Below are positions 1-10,300 of a stretch of 64,000 nucleotides of DNA, piece by piece. Numbering within the stretch: position 1 is the stretch's first letter; each line of letters opens with the position of its first letter. A program made the position numbers and the translations under genes. The stretch spans positions 2,341,102-2,405,101 of the forward strand of contig SMSO01000025.1 in the NCBI GenBank assembly GCA_004764695.1, written 5' to 3'. The notes below the pieces were generated by a model. That model saw only the letters and a program-made list of their open reading frames with translations, was not told the origin of the DNA and did not search any database. Source of the stretch: Schizochytrium sp. TIO01. Taxonomy: Eukaryota; Sar; Bigyra; Thraustochytrida; Thraustochytriidae.

Positions 1-19
1 CTCGATCTAAGTTAACAAG

Positions 20-111
20 ATCGTCTCCATGGAGCCAAAGAAATCACAAATGAGGGTGTACTGTGCGAATCAACCTCAGACGAGGACGAAAGCTCGCCAC
101 GGAGCAAATAA
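20..111 (+). CDS. Possible last exon of a gene cut by the left edge
   Basis: After a possible splice acceptor ending in AAG near position 19, one frame reads into a short acidic, serine-rich tail containing the residues STSDEDESSPRSK and stops at TAA 109-111. Acidic-serine tails of this kind, typical of casein kinase 2 sites, are common at the C-termini of real proteins. The other frames here look less protein-like. An in-frame TAA at 13-15 means the stretch can only be coding if an intron ends just after it. No family can be named, and only about 30 residues are visible. A 65-codon reading frame on the opposite strand (12-209) is the competing interpretation and looks like noise. Confidence 0.2.
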
Positions 112-512
112 AGAAGCTCACAAGGGAGTGCAGAACGATGGTCCTCAAACTTTGAACAATTTCTCATACTACCTACTGCAAAGAACATTGACCTATTAAA
201 GCAAAACATTTCAGATTACTTTCAACGTTGATGAAAAGACATAAAAGGTTGCAAATGACCTCTCAGAATGGCTTTGACATTATTTAAGAAAGTGGACCTC
301 GTTTCTCGTTTCCTGAATTCATAGCATTTTCCTGTCACGTAGAGAATTGACTGATTTGTTTCCCTTTGATGTACTTAACTAAATACTCGTATGTATGTAC
401 TTAGTTTGTACCTATTAACTTAGGTACCTACTTTTAAGATGATGAATGATCCCTTAAGCAAAACAGCTTTTGAGATTGGCCCCGACTAGAGCGCTGTTAA
501 AAGCAAGGGCTC
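112..512. other. 5' flank of the IDO gene
   Basis: This stretch is AT-rich and has no supported gene. It contains the 10-base palindrome TAGGTACCTA at 421-430, related to GTACC/GGTAC palindromes elsewhere in the window. I see no clear TATA box or other core promoter element. Confidence 0.4.
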
Positions 513-1661
513 ATGTCTGCCTCATGCCTAGTAACTCGAGCTACGCTAGCTGAAAGGTGGGATCTGCATGAAGTGGGTTGTTTTCTGCCTCTTGACACAC
601 CAGTTTGCCTTCCTGAGGATGTTTTTGCAGGATGGGAGACCATAGTGAAGAACTTGCCTCAGGTTCGCACAAAGACTCGTGGTGATCTTCTAGAGCTCAT
701 TCGAGCACAGGAGGCAGCTGCTGATGATGTGGAGACTTTCTTGCATAGCTGCGAACCAAGGTTCTTGCGCAGAGCTCATGTGGTATTTGGGTTCATCGCG
801 CAAGCTCTCATTCACGGTTTCAACAAGAACCCATGGAACTTCGCAGTAGATGAGGTTCCAGTGACCCTCGCTGAGCCGTATATGGTTGTCAACCAGAGAC
901 TTGGCTTGCCAGGGATCACTTGCGCTTGCACCTTTGACACTTACAACTGGACGCTACGCAACCCAAAGGACGGAATTCAACTTAGTAATATGAAGAGTGT
1001 CTCCCGCATGACTTCAGAATCCGCGGAGGTGGCCTTTCATTTGACGAGTACAATGCATGGAATTATGGCTGATGCCTTGTTCGATCTCCTCCTGTGCCCC
1101 GAGGCGATCCGCAACAAAGATGTGATCTATTTGAGACAAACCATGCGTAAAATTAGGCGTGGATTGTTGCAGTGCATCAAAATATTCAAGTATATGGTCA
1201 AAAATCTTGATGGAGATTCTTTTGACCGCTACCGACCCCTTTTGCAGGGATGTTATCCTGTTGGTGCGAGGTTCGCACGTCGCAATGACGTAGATCCAAC
1301 CATTGTTTGTGCCAAAGGGGCGAGTGCTGGTCAAAGCGCGATGTTCTTTTTGCTAGATTCTGCCCTCCAGGTTCAGCACAAGGGCAGTGCCGCGGCTTTT
1401 GCAGAAGAGATGCTTTCTTATCTCCCCCGTCAGCATCGAGAGTGTGTCTTAGATTTCAAGTCACGCCTTGCAAAGTCGGGTTCTTTACGTGAAGTTAAAG
1501 GACTTGAGCCTGAGTATAGGTCTGCACTGCATGCCCTCCTTGCGTTTCGAACCTTCCACATGAAGGCCGCCATGCACTTCCTTGGCAAAGTCGTCACCGG
1601 CACCGGCGCTTCTGATTTTCGAGTGATGCTGCAAGAAACAATTGAAGAAACACGTTGCTAA
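513..1661 (+). CDS. IDO: Indoleamine 2,3-dioxygenase family protein
   Basis: This 382-residue intronless gene matches the IDO family, haem enzymes that open the indole ring of tryptophan to N-formylkynurenine. What can be seen: a typical N-terminal helical region (WETIVKNLP), a central YMVVNQRLGLPG segment, and the C-terminal signature SYLPRQHRECVLDF. FRTFHMKAAMHFL follows, in which His349 is the expected proximal haem ligand, and then a GTG turn at 363-365. Length is close to the usual size of about 400. The ATG at 513 precedes the expected N-terminal residues (EVGCFLP), and no upstream methionine fits better. The protein should be cytosolic. The gene is convergent with the syntaxin gene, with a 233-base gap. 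IDO proteins of microbes vary widely in tryptophan affinity, so activity cannot be read from sequence alone. Confidence 0.9.
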   Translation: MSASCLVTRATLAERWDLHEVGCFLPLDTPVCLPEDVFAGWETIVKNLPQVRTKTRGDLLELIRAQEAAADDVETFLHSCEPRFLRRAHVVFGFIAQALIHGFNKNPWNFAVDEVPVTLAEPYMVVNQRLGLPGITCACTFDTYNWTLRNPKDGIQLSNMKSVSRMTSESAEVAFHLTSTMHGIMADALFDLLLCPEAIRNKDVIYLRQTMRKIRRGLLQCIKIFKYMVKNLDGDSFDRYRPLLQGCYPVGARFARRNDVDPTIVCAKGASAGQSAMFFLLDSALQVQHKGSAAAFAEEMLSYLPRQHRECVLDFKSRLAKSGSLREVKGLEPEYRSALHALLAFRTFHMKAAMHFLGKVVTGTGASDFRVMLQETIEETRC

Positions 1662-1894
1662 CACGGGCGACTGGGGAGGTTGCAAAACTCACGTTTAGTA
1701 GAACAGGATGCCTCAATCCATCCTGGCTTGATTTCCTATCATTATTTGGGTATTTATTATGGGCAAACTATTAATTCTTTATGGGTAGTAAAATTGAATC
1801 GTAGCACCTGTTTTCGCGACTGTTAAAAGAGCAATAAAATAACAAGAATACAAAATTATGAATATTTTGCTGTATATGTCTTATGAGACTATAA

Positions 1895-2770
1895 CTAGTT
1901 TGTCCACTTGATGATGAGAATGATTGTAAAGATGAGAATGAGAACTACAAGGATTGCAATACATTTGATGGGGCGCGTACTCTTGGAGTACTTTTCCGCC
2001 TTTTTCAGCTGTTCAACAGCCTTATCGGTCTGCATTACAACATTCTCCATGTTGTAGTCGATGCGGTCGAGGACCGTGCCCTGGTCGATAACCAATACCG
2101 CGAGCTCCTTGAAGATAGCCGCAAGCTCGTTGATTGACGACGCGATCTTTTGAATTTCCTGATCGCGCTCCTCTACATTGGTTTCTGCCAGTTCAAGCAA
2201 TACCGCCTGTTCATCTGTGAATCCATCCACCTCCACACGCGGCTGTTCGGGGTCCGCTCCGAGCAAGTCATCTAGATCTCCGCCTCCCTTTTGAGACTTC
2301 AGGCGCGTCATGTATTCCTTCTGAGATTTACGAAAGGACATGCTCAGGGTCTGGAGCTGCTGTGCGAGCTGTCGTTGGATATTCTTGCGTACCATTTCAT
2401 CGCCGGAGCCCCTCATCTTGGCGTCGGGTTTCGCAATTCGCTCCATAAGCTTGCGCTCTGCCTGTCGGAATTTGTCTGTGATCTGTTTTGTCAAAATGTC
2501 GATCTCACGGTCACGCATACCTTCGGCCTCGTCAAATCGGACCATAAGCCGCTTTCGATGCGCTTCATGCAGCTTGGAAATTTGCTGTTCAATCTGCCGA
2601 ATGATATCGTTCACCTGCTCCACGCTGTCGACCCAGTGAGGCGGCAGTGTGTTCATCATTTCGGTCGTGGAATCTCCAATTGGAGCAGCTCCAAATCCTC
2701 GCGGCCGCCGCCGCTCATTGAAGCCCTCGCGGAGCTGCTTGAACTTGCGAGTGAGGTTGCGCGTCGCCAT
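1895..2770 (-). CDS. STX16: Qa-SNARE, syntaxin-16/Tlg2 type
   Basis: A tail-anchored Qa-SNARE of 291 residues acting at the trans-Golgi network and endosomes. The N-terminus MATRNLTRKFKQLRE resembles the short N-peptide by which syntaxin-16/Tlg2 binds the SM protein Vps45. A helical Habc region follows at about 60-170. The SNARE motif (about 185-255) carries EERDQEIQKI and DQGTVLDRIDYN, the latter nearly diagnostic of the syntaxin-16 group, with the zero-layer glutamine in the DQGT segment. A hydrophobic anchor (about 269-288) ends in KWTN, leaving almost no luminal tail. No intron is needed. The start is secure because the N-peptide begins at this ATG. The gene is divergent from the AP sigma gene and convergent with IDO. 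Confidence 0.94.
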   Translation of the reverse strand: MATRNLTRKFKQLREGFNERRRPRGFGAAPIGDSTTEMMNTLPPHWVDSVEQVNDIIRQIEQQISKLHEAHRKRLMVRFDEAEGMRDREIDILTKQITDKFRQAERKLMERIAKPDAKMRGSGDEMVRKNIQRQLAQQLQTLSMSFRKSQKEYMTRLKSQKGGGDLDDLLGADPEQPRVEVDGFTDEQAVLLELAETNVEERDQEIQKIASSINELAAIFKELAVLVIDQGTVLDRIDYNMENVVMQTDKAVEQLKKAEKYSKSTRPIKCIAILVVLILIFTIILIIKWTN

Positions 2771-3311
2771 CTTGCCACGCCGATGAAGTTTAATCTATCT
2801 ACGAATGTAAAGACCCCTTGTTACTCCGAGGTAAGTGGACTCCTCCTTTGCGGATCTTTCCAGTCAGAGCAGCGGGGAGACTTCACAGTCTATCGAGCTC
2901 TGAAGAGACAACTCTGCTCTTTGGATATCTATCTAGCTTGCTTGCGCTGTGGAGCAGAGTATTTTGCTTTCTTTACTATGATCCATCGTGGTCGAAAAGA
3001 TGCTGCATAAGGAGGGTGTAAGTGAGTTATGGCTGTAGAAAGTGGGTTATAGAAGTTACTATCAACTTACGATTGTAAGTAAAGTTCACTATTCCATCTA
3101 TACCTCACTTAGGCTGACTTTATAACTCATTTACGGAGAAAAGATAGTACTCGTATACATATTCATATAATTACTTTCTTTCTTGTAAATGCTTTTATAT
3201 ACTATAGGTACGAAAAGTGCAGTTCTTCAGAGATCCTGATCAACAATACGCCTTTTGAACGTTGTAGAGCGCAGAGCTGATTGTGATTGGCGTGCAAGGT
3301 CTCCGACCAAG
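2771..3311. promoter_or_regulatory. Divergent 5' region between syntaxin-16 and AP sigma genes
   Basis: These 541 bases separate two head-to-head genes, so they must hold both promoters. A near-perfect inverted repeat lies at 3018-3030 (GTAAGTGAGTTAT) and 3122-3134 (12 of 13 bases complementary). Between its arms sits a small hairpin, ACTTAC-GATT-GTAAGT. Reading frames on the plus strand within 2818-3021 are shadows and are not supported as genes. No TATA box is convincing. Confidence 0.5.
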
Positions 3312-3993
3312 ATGGTGCGTGGTCAAGTTTATGAGCCCTTCCATAGCGGAGAAGGCGATCGCTTTGAGTTTATGGTAAAGTAGTTCTTGGCCAACTGACG
3401 ATGGGGACTGTTCGGGGTCCTTACGCGACAATAGATCAACTTTGTCCTTGTGCAAAACAAGCAGGGTAGGACGCGGCTCTCCAAATGGTACACTGCTACT
3501 CCAGAGTCGGAGAGACGAGCTGTAGAGAAGGAAACTTACCGTATTGTATCCACGCGAGAGGATACATTCACTAATTTTGTTGAGGTAAGTATGATGAGTC
3601 TTGGGACCTTTCGAGTTGGCCTAACGTATTATATTCCGTCCCCATCTTGCTATTATTCCTATTGGTCGAACTTTCTCCGCGTTCCCTGGCTTGAATTTAC
3701 AGTTCAACATCGGCAAAAAAGATTGCAAGCTCATATATCGTAGGTATGCCTCGCTCTTTTTCACGTTTTGCGTTGACGAATCGGATAATGAGCTTGGAGC
3801 TTTCGAAGCAATCCATCTGTTTGTTGAGACCTTGGATATGTACTTTCGCTCAGTATGCGAACTCGACCTGATTCATCACTTTAACAAGGTGTACTGTGTC
3901 TTAGACGAGCTAATTTTAGGGGGCAGAATTCAGGAAACCAACGTAAAAAAAATCCTGCAAAAAGTTGTTGCCGATGATAAAATTGTTGATTAA
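3312..3993 (+). CDS. AP2S1: Clathrin adaptor AP sigma subunit, AP-2-like
   Basis: The small (sigma) subunit of a heterotetrameric clathrin adaptor. My model has exon 1 at 3312-3314 (only the ATG), exon 2 at 3435-3584 and exon 3 at 3703-3993, giving 147 residues, a normal length for the family. Introns are 3315-3434 (GTGCGT...TAG) and 3585-3702 (GTAAGT...CAG). The protein starts [20 protein letters not shown], the classic longin-like sigma start. It continues with FTNFVEF and later [19 protein letters not shown] and [12 protein letters not shown] plus IHLFVETLD points to AP-2 (endocytosis), but AP-1 or AP-4 cannot be excluded. About four extra residues (GKKD region) lie just after the second splice junction. 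The separate ATG exon is inference from the required N-terminus and a good donor. Confidence 0.85.
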
Positions 3994-4294
3994 ACAAGTT
4001 CAGGTAGGTGTCGTAGAAAGAGGCTACTTGGCCAATCTAGCCTGTCGGGCTATCAAAGATGCAAAAGAATCGATCGCAGAAAGGAGAGTCTTGAGAGCAT
4101 TGAGAACTCGGAATAATACCCTGTCCTTTGTTGCTTCTCGGTGGTGATACGCACCTCTTCGTGCCCCTCCCCCCTCGTTTTGTTTTCAGGTTTGCCTAGC
4201 AGGCTTAGCCATACACTGTTCATCCTCTGAAGTCCTCAAGAACTTACAAAGACATCGTGACTGCCACATATATATGTACTGTTATTTCATAAAC

Positions 4295-5598
4295 TTAGAT
4301 TGCACAATCTGTCCAGTCCTCGCTTGTTGGGATGAAACCATGCAAGGCCTCCGGGAAGAGCTTCTTTAATGTCTCTTGGCTTGCTTCATGCAACTTCATC
4401 CTCTTGAGAATCTCTGTATCATCATGAACCTTGAAGGGTTCAGACATGTTAAGCACTACATCAGTTCTGGACTCCGTGACCTCACACTCTATGATGGCAT
4501 CCTTGTTTGTGCTGACCACGACAAAAGGAAGGGCCAGCCGGTTCTCTGGGTCTACATCCTTTGAGCGCTTTCTGTTCCGCTCTGCAAGATTATGAACCGC
4601 TGTAGTTTGCATCATGAGCTCTCGAAGCTGGGCACGCTTGTCGCTGATCCGCTTCAGCAAATCCCGACGCTCCTTATCCAGGATGACATAATCGCGCTCA
4701 GTGGAATTCGGCACTGAAGTCCAGCTAAGCATATTTTGATCCTTATCAACCAACCCCATGGCGATCAGCACATTGATAACATCATAAATTCTGCGACGAA
4801 GAGTTTTGTCTTCCTCAGGAGACAAAGGAGTTCCTTCGCCAGGCACCGTGAGGATCTCATGTACACTTTTGATCAATGACGAGGCAAGGTCTTGATACGT
4901 GATTGTTTGTTCCTGACGAATCTTCTGCAGTACCTGTGCAGCAGTCACCAGACTCTGTGCATTATTCGGAGGCAATGACTCACTTTGGGCTTTTCCGCCT
5001 GTGACAATCTCTCGGCGGCGCTTGCGCTGCAGCTGGGACGTTTTGGCGTCGCCTTGTCCATCCAGGTTTTGAGAGCGTTTGCCTAGTAAAGTTGACATTT
5101 TCTCGTCTATATATTGCATATTGTCACCACAAGGCACACAATGTTTTGTTTCATACATCAAGTCAGTACCAATCAAGGCTCTTTGATTGCGAAAGGTGGA
5201 CTTGCATTCCATCGTAATTTTTGTTCCTATACACCCGTTACCTGAAGGTCTTGCTTCGGATTCCCACATCACAAAGTTATAGTTCGAACAAACCTAAGAC
5301 TTACCCTGTGAGTCAGCAAGCGCTGCGAACTTTCCATCCTGAAGAATTTTAAGCTTTGTAGCGAGATTATCCAGGCCAGCCTCCTGTGCAAAAGATCACA
5401 ACAAAAATCGTAGCATTTTGCGGAGTCAGTTACCAAGTTGCTCATAATCCTGACTCTAATTATGTTGTATTCAGAGCCCCCCGCAATCTTTATTGTCCAT
5501 ATTTCCATGCCCTCACGTACCTTAAGACTGCGCACAAATGCGTCGTGCACGGACTCGTCTTCCTCCCGGGGAGGTGAGGACTTTGCTTGTTGCTCCAT
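4295..5598 (-). CDS. TFDP: Transcription factor DP (E2F dimerisation partner)
   Basis: The DP partner of E2F, a nuclear regulator of cell-cycle genes. The last exon holds the winged-helix DNA-binding domain with RRRIYDVINVLIAMGLV, which is the DP form of the E2F/DP signature. It is followed by the coiled dimerisation region (ERRDLLKRISDKRAQLREL) and the DP-conserved block LPFVVVSTNK...VHDDTEILKRM. A basic stretch (QRKRRRE) near the start could be a nuclear signal. Two upstream exons join in frame: 5598-5521 and 5383-5305, separated by a GTACGT...CAG intron. The second then joins the main exon either at 5106 (322 residues) or at 5241 (367 residues); both acceptors keep phase, and I prefer 5106. 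A start at ATG 5098 would give 267 residues. The N-terminal extension matches no domain I recognise. Confidence 0.88.
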
Positions 5599-6383
5599 CC
5601 CGCGATTAATTCAAGCAGCGAACCTCCAATCGAAGTGTTTTTCTTTGATGTTGTCCAACGTGACCCCGCGCGAAGAATAGGTGCGCGGAATAGGAGAAAG
5701 CAGCAAGAACCAGATGCTCTGCCGCAGCTGAAGCAATCAAATCAGCGGCTCTCGCAGGACTTTGTCGAGCGGGTTTGAGCAGTTTATTAGATTTAGTTAT
5801 GCCAAGTAAACTAAACTAAATCATTAAATAATACATTCATTTATGTGGCGGAAAAAACCTGTCTCCAGTAGTAATAGTAAGATGCTTTTTCCCGCTCAAG
5901 CAGTCAGCGCTTTGGAGCCCAAGCGCAACAATGTCAATGGAAAGTCTTAGCTTTCATGAGTAACAAGGTAAGTCAGGTGTGCCCAAATTAATGTATGCAG
6001 TTCAGCAAAGTCATAGGTAGAATGTTGCGGCGCAAGTTGTTTTTCAGTTTTCGCTCACATTCTCTTTGCCGACAGAAAATAGGTTAAAGGGATCATTGTT
6101 GTAAAGATAACTTGGGTAAACTCTGGGTATCATAGAAGAGCCCAAAGAAGGGAGAAAGTATTCACTCTCGCAGTGAATTTTGCGAAGACACAAGAGGTCA
6201 TAGTTTGGAGGGTGGGCACCACTCTAGATTTCCTGGAGATATAAAGCCCCTTTGCGAAGGTTAGGGCAACTGCCTTTATCATATATATGAAGTAATACCT
6301 GAAACGAAGCATCGACCGGTGCATGGGAAAAACCGCTGCAGGACAACTTCTCCTCGGTCTACTTTCGCAGCTTACGCAAAATC
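5599..6383. promoter_or_regulatory. Divergent 5' region between DP and KEN-motif genes
   Basis: This 785-base gap lies between two head-to-head genes. Small frames inside it overlap on both strands and show no family signature. I see no clear TATA box, and I could not identify a convincing E2F-type site by eye. Confidence 0.4.
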
Positions 6384-7000
6384 ATGTTTAATGTATATGC
6401 GTACCGGGAGACACCTTTTGCAAAACGTGAGGTAAGTTCTGTATATTGAGGAACTCTTGTAAACATTTAATCGTAGTCTTTCTGACAACTGAAAACCATT
6501 ATCTACAAATAAAACAGCGAGAACGAAGGCAGGCTGCTCATCGTCGTCGCCTTCAGGAAATCAAGAGTGGAAAGGCTTCAAAGACTGTCGATACAACCGA
6601 TTACATACCAACAGGAGATAACGTTCGCGAACGCGCAAAACTTCTTCGCAAGCCTACCACTCCACCGGAAACAAAGCTATGGGATCAAAACAAGGAAAAC
6701 CTTCGCAACAAGGAAAATTTAAGCATAAGCGCATCAAGCCCATCTGGGATTACCAAAGGAGGCTCTAGTCAAATGGGGGTCCATTTAAACCGAAAGAAAG
6801 GGTTCTTGCCAGTTATGAAACCTCGAAAGACCTTGCAATATGATGACTATATGAATTTTTACCAAGCTTGCGAGATTGAATTTGAGCATGAAGAGAGCAG
6901 TTCGAGTGACCGAAAACTTACTATTGTGTCATCCATTCTTTGTGAAAACCAGTTCGACTATCAATCAGGTGGTGAGGAGGAGTCTGATTTTTGGGGCTGA
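6384..7000 (+). CDS. Unrecognised small basic protein with two KEN motifs
   Basis: Two exons, 6384-6431 and 6518-7000, are joined by a GTAAGT...CAG intron of 86 bases and give a 176-residue protein. I do not recognise the family. Its N-terminal third is strongly basic and probably helical (RERRQAAHRRRLQEIKSG). A TP-rich segment (LRKPTTPPETK) is followed by two KEN tripeptides at residues 75-77 and 81-83. The C-terminal part is acidic and serine-rich (EHEESSSSDRK, GGEEESDFWG). KEN boxes are known recognition signals for the anaphase-promoting complex; whether these act so is inference. The first exon begins MFNVYAYRETPF, and the phase is exact. The gene is convergent with the SulP gene 370 bases away. 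Confidence 0.65.
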
Positions 7001-7370
7001 TTTAACGCAGCGCAACAACACTTTTGCAACCAGAAAGGAATGCGGCTTTACAATGTTGATTTTCAACGTCGTATATGGTATTGTTTGTGGCATACAACTT
7101 CGTAAAGTAAGCGTTGTAGGGTTCAACGAAAGTAAAGACCATCAAATTGACCAATACTAGAATAAAATCAATCGATCTCTCCCTCACAAGATAAGCCATA
7201 AGATGTATAAAGAAAGTTTGTAGACAACAAAAAGTCAAAGCGTTGCTATTTAACATGATTACTACGTTCAATGATCCCGCCTTGGTTTTAAATGTTTTGT
7301 CATTATTATCAAAAATGACATCATCTCTTTGGTGCTACACCTGTCGCGGGAAAGTACTAGAGGTCACTTT
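7001..7370. other. Convergent 3' gap
   Basis: This lies between the stop codons of the KEN-motif gene and the SulP gene. An 89-codon minus-strand frame (7002-7271) is present but has no recognisable domain and sits where 3' UTRs are expected. I see nothing else. Confidence 0.4.
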
Positions 7371-10300
7371 TTACTCATTCAACAAATTTTCCTTTGAAAA
7401 TTTGGTCAAGGTGCGCACCACAACTTGGTCACCTTCAAGAATGTCTTGGTTAAGCTGCTCCAATTGAGGCTCAATTTCAGAATCAAACACTGTTGTAAGG
7501 GTTTCGACAAGATCCTCATATGACACACCACCATTGCTGGAAAGGTCAGCCTCAAACACCATCTCTGTGGCGTCTTCCCATGAACAGGGGATATCGAGCT
7601 GGCTCATTTGGTGCACGATGTCTTCAGCAAGCAACAAATCATCTGCCGAGTTACCCACGGTGAGGTTTGCAAAATCCACGGCAACTTGCTCGTAAAGTTT
7701 TTCTGCATGGATGTGCCAGGCCATCATACTACATAGAGTTGCGAAATGCATGGCTTGAACAGTCTTGGATGATGCAGAGTCAGAACTGTTAGGCGTTACA
7801 TACGACTGAATGGTGAAATCTGACCATTCAGCGAACATCTTCTCTAGTCGATTCTGGTCCTCTTCGTGGTCAATATCTTGGAGAAACTTCTCCATGCCAT
7901 CCACAGTGAGTACCATATTGGGCAGGACTGGAATGGAACTCGGGAGTTCCCGGATCTCGTTTTCGTCTAATACACGTGCATGGCGCTGGAAAAAGAGAGC
8001 AAAGCCATAGATCTCGTCGTCACTGAGGCGCTCAAGACTTAACTCCTTGACAATAGCAAGGAATTGGGTCTCAGAGATAGACTGCGAGGAGACACAGTCC
8101 GTACGCATCAAGATATCATCGAGCTCTATATCACTCGGAAAGTGACCCATGTCCATGAGCGTCTGCCGAAGACGCGAGCGCGGGAGGGCAGTTTCAAACA
8201 GTCCGGCAAGGTAAGACTGGTCCATTGGTTGTTGCAAAGGTGAAGCAAGGGAGTTACGCGAAACAGGCTGAAGCTGGGCTCCGCGGTTGCCGGCAAAGTT
8301 GTCCAGGTAGAGCTGTTGTTGCATTTGCTGTTGCTTCTGCTGCGCCTGTTGAGCAGTTGGGCTGTCCCCAGAGGTTTGCTTACCACGTGAGTGAAAGCGG
8401 TTCGAGGCAGCACGTCGCAAGCAAGCCACCGCATCAAGTTCTTGAACACGAGACAAGTGTGTGTGCTGGCGTGTCAGATCCGAGTCTACGCTGGCCTCTG
8501 CGCACGTGGAGCTTGGGGCGTGGTAAAACTTAAGGTGACGAAGATCTGGGCGAAGGGAGGGCGTGCGCTGCCATGTCTGACTTGAGCTGCGGGAGTGTGT
8601 TTTCGCCAATCGATCCGAATTTCTTCGTTCAGAGTTTCTGCGAGTTGTGTTGGTATGGGAACTTGCTTCGGATTGGCCAATAGAATGAGAGATACTACGG
8701 GAGCTGCCATAGGGCAAGCTTGGATTGCCTTCGTTTTGGATACGCTGTACCATCTCACTAAGATCATAATCCTGGGCAGCAGGCACGTGGGAACGGCGGG
8801 CTGGTACCGTCTTTGCCTCGTTCCCAGAAAGATCATGTCCATGATGGAGGTGATGATGGTGGTGAGTAGCGCCGCCTGCGAGTGCAGTCGATTCCTTTTT
8901 AGCAGTCTCGCGACGAAATGCAGCAGCTGCTTCACGCATGATTGCTCGGCCCACCTTACGTGAAGTAGAGCGAAGGTGAGCTTCATCGGGCTCGCCCAAA
9001 ATATGACTTGGGCCGGCACCGGTGGTAGCACCAGCAGTAGTAGGTGTTGCCGTTGCAGCGGCTGCTGACATGCTCGCCGCCGATGGCCCTGAAGGATCGA
9101 GCGGAGGGCCGAGAGCCAACGACGACTCTGGGATCTGGGATTCCACATCGCGTCCAATTGGAGTTGTTGGTGCTGACAGAAATCCGGCATGACGATGCTG
9201 AACTGCAGGCTGATAACCATGATGTCCACCGTAGAAACTAGATCCACGGGATGAGCGTCCTGATGTACCAAGCTGGTGATGACCCGAGGCCGCCGCCAAA
9301 AAGTGATGCGAGGAGGACTGACGCACTGATGACGCTCTCGAAACAGATGTGAGGTACGCTGTCTGAATTGGATCTTCTTGAACTGCACGACGCTCGAAGA
9401 GCGACCAATGGTCAACAACATCAAGTTCGCGCGCAAGGCGGTTCCGCGCCCGGGCTGTAAGGCGGAGAACATTACGGTGAATTTCAAAGGCTACTTCAGG
9501 CTTTTGGGCTTGTAAGGTTTTTAAGCTTTCACGAGATAGGGCCAAGACAATGCACTCCTCATCTGCAATGACCGTATGGGAAACAGGATACTCGACGAAG
9601 AGGGCATCTTCGTTAATGAACGCACCGCGACGGTGGCTCTGAAGACGAATCAGAGAGTTATCAACACGTGTCATATAAGAGGTGAGACGTCCATGTTGCA
9701 ATAGGAAGAGGTGGGGATTCACTTGCCCAGCCGTCAATAGCCGTGCGCCTTGCGGAATACGGATTGTCTCTACATACTTCCATACTGAGTCACCAAGATG
9801 GCCACCAAGAATGTGCTCAAATGGCTCATGTTGAGCTTTAAGACGGGCCAGTTCATGAAGTCGACGGAAGGACTCAGAAAACACGAGCCAACGCTGACGG
9901 ATGTTACTAGCGCGTTCCAGAAGGCGCTCCTCAACCCACTCCATTGCGAGATCAAGAGTTGGGAAAAGACGGCGGAGCTTTGGGGAAAACTCCCCATTGG
10001 GCGCATAATAATCTGGAGTGGCAAGGTTAGGTGCCATATCAATGAGGCCCTCATCAACGGTACCGCGTCGCGAGAGCTGATTCCGATCTGCATGATAGTT
10101 GCCATCGTCATCATCAAGATAATCCTTAGCGCTCTCTTCTTCCTCGGGCTGAGGCTCGCGTTGTTTGCGAAATGGCTTGAGGAGCTTATCAATATAGACG
10201 ATCACACGATGCGTACGAGGCATGGTAAGAATATTGGGGATAACCTTCTCCAGTTCTGATGGCGGAGGGCCCTGGGGATAACCTGACTTATGGATGAGGT

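Noticed and set aside
2291-3010. 239-codon plus-strand frame over the syntaxin gene
   Set aside because: Antisense shadow of the well-supported syntaxin-16 coding sequence.
8486-9487. 333-codon minus frame inside SulP
   Set aside because: Overlapping alternative frame of the low-complexity linker of the SulP gene; no own domain.
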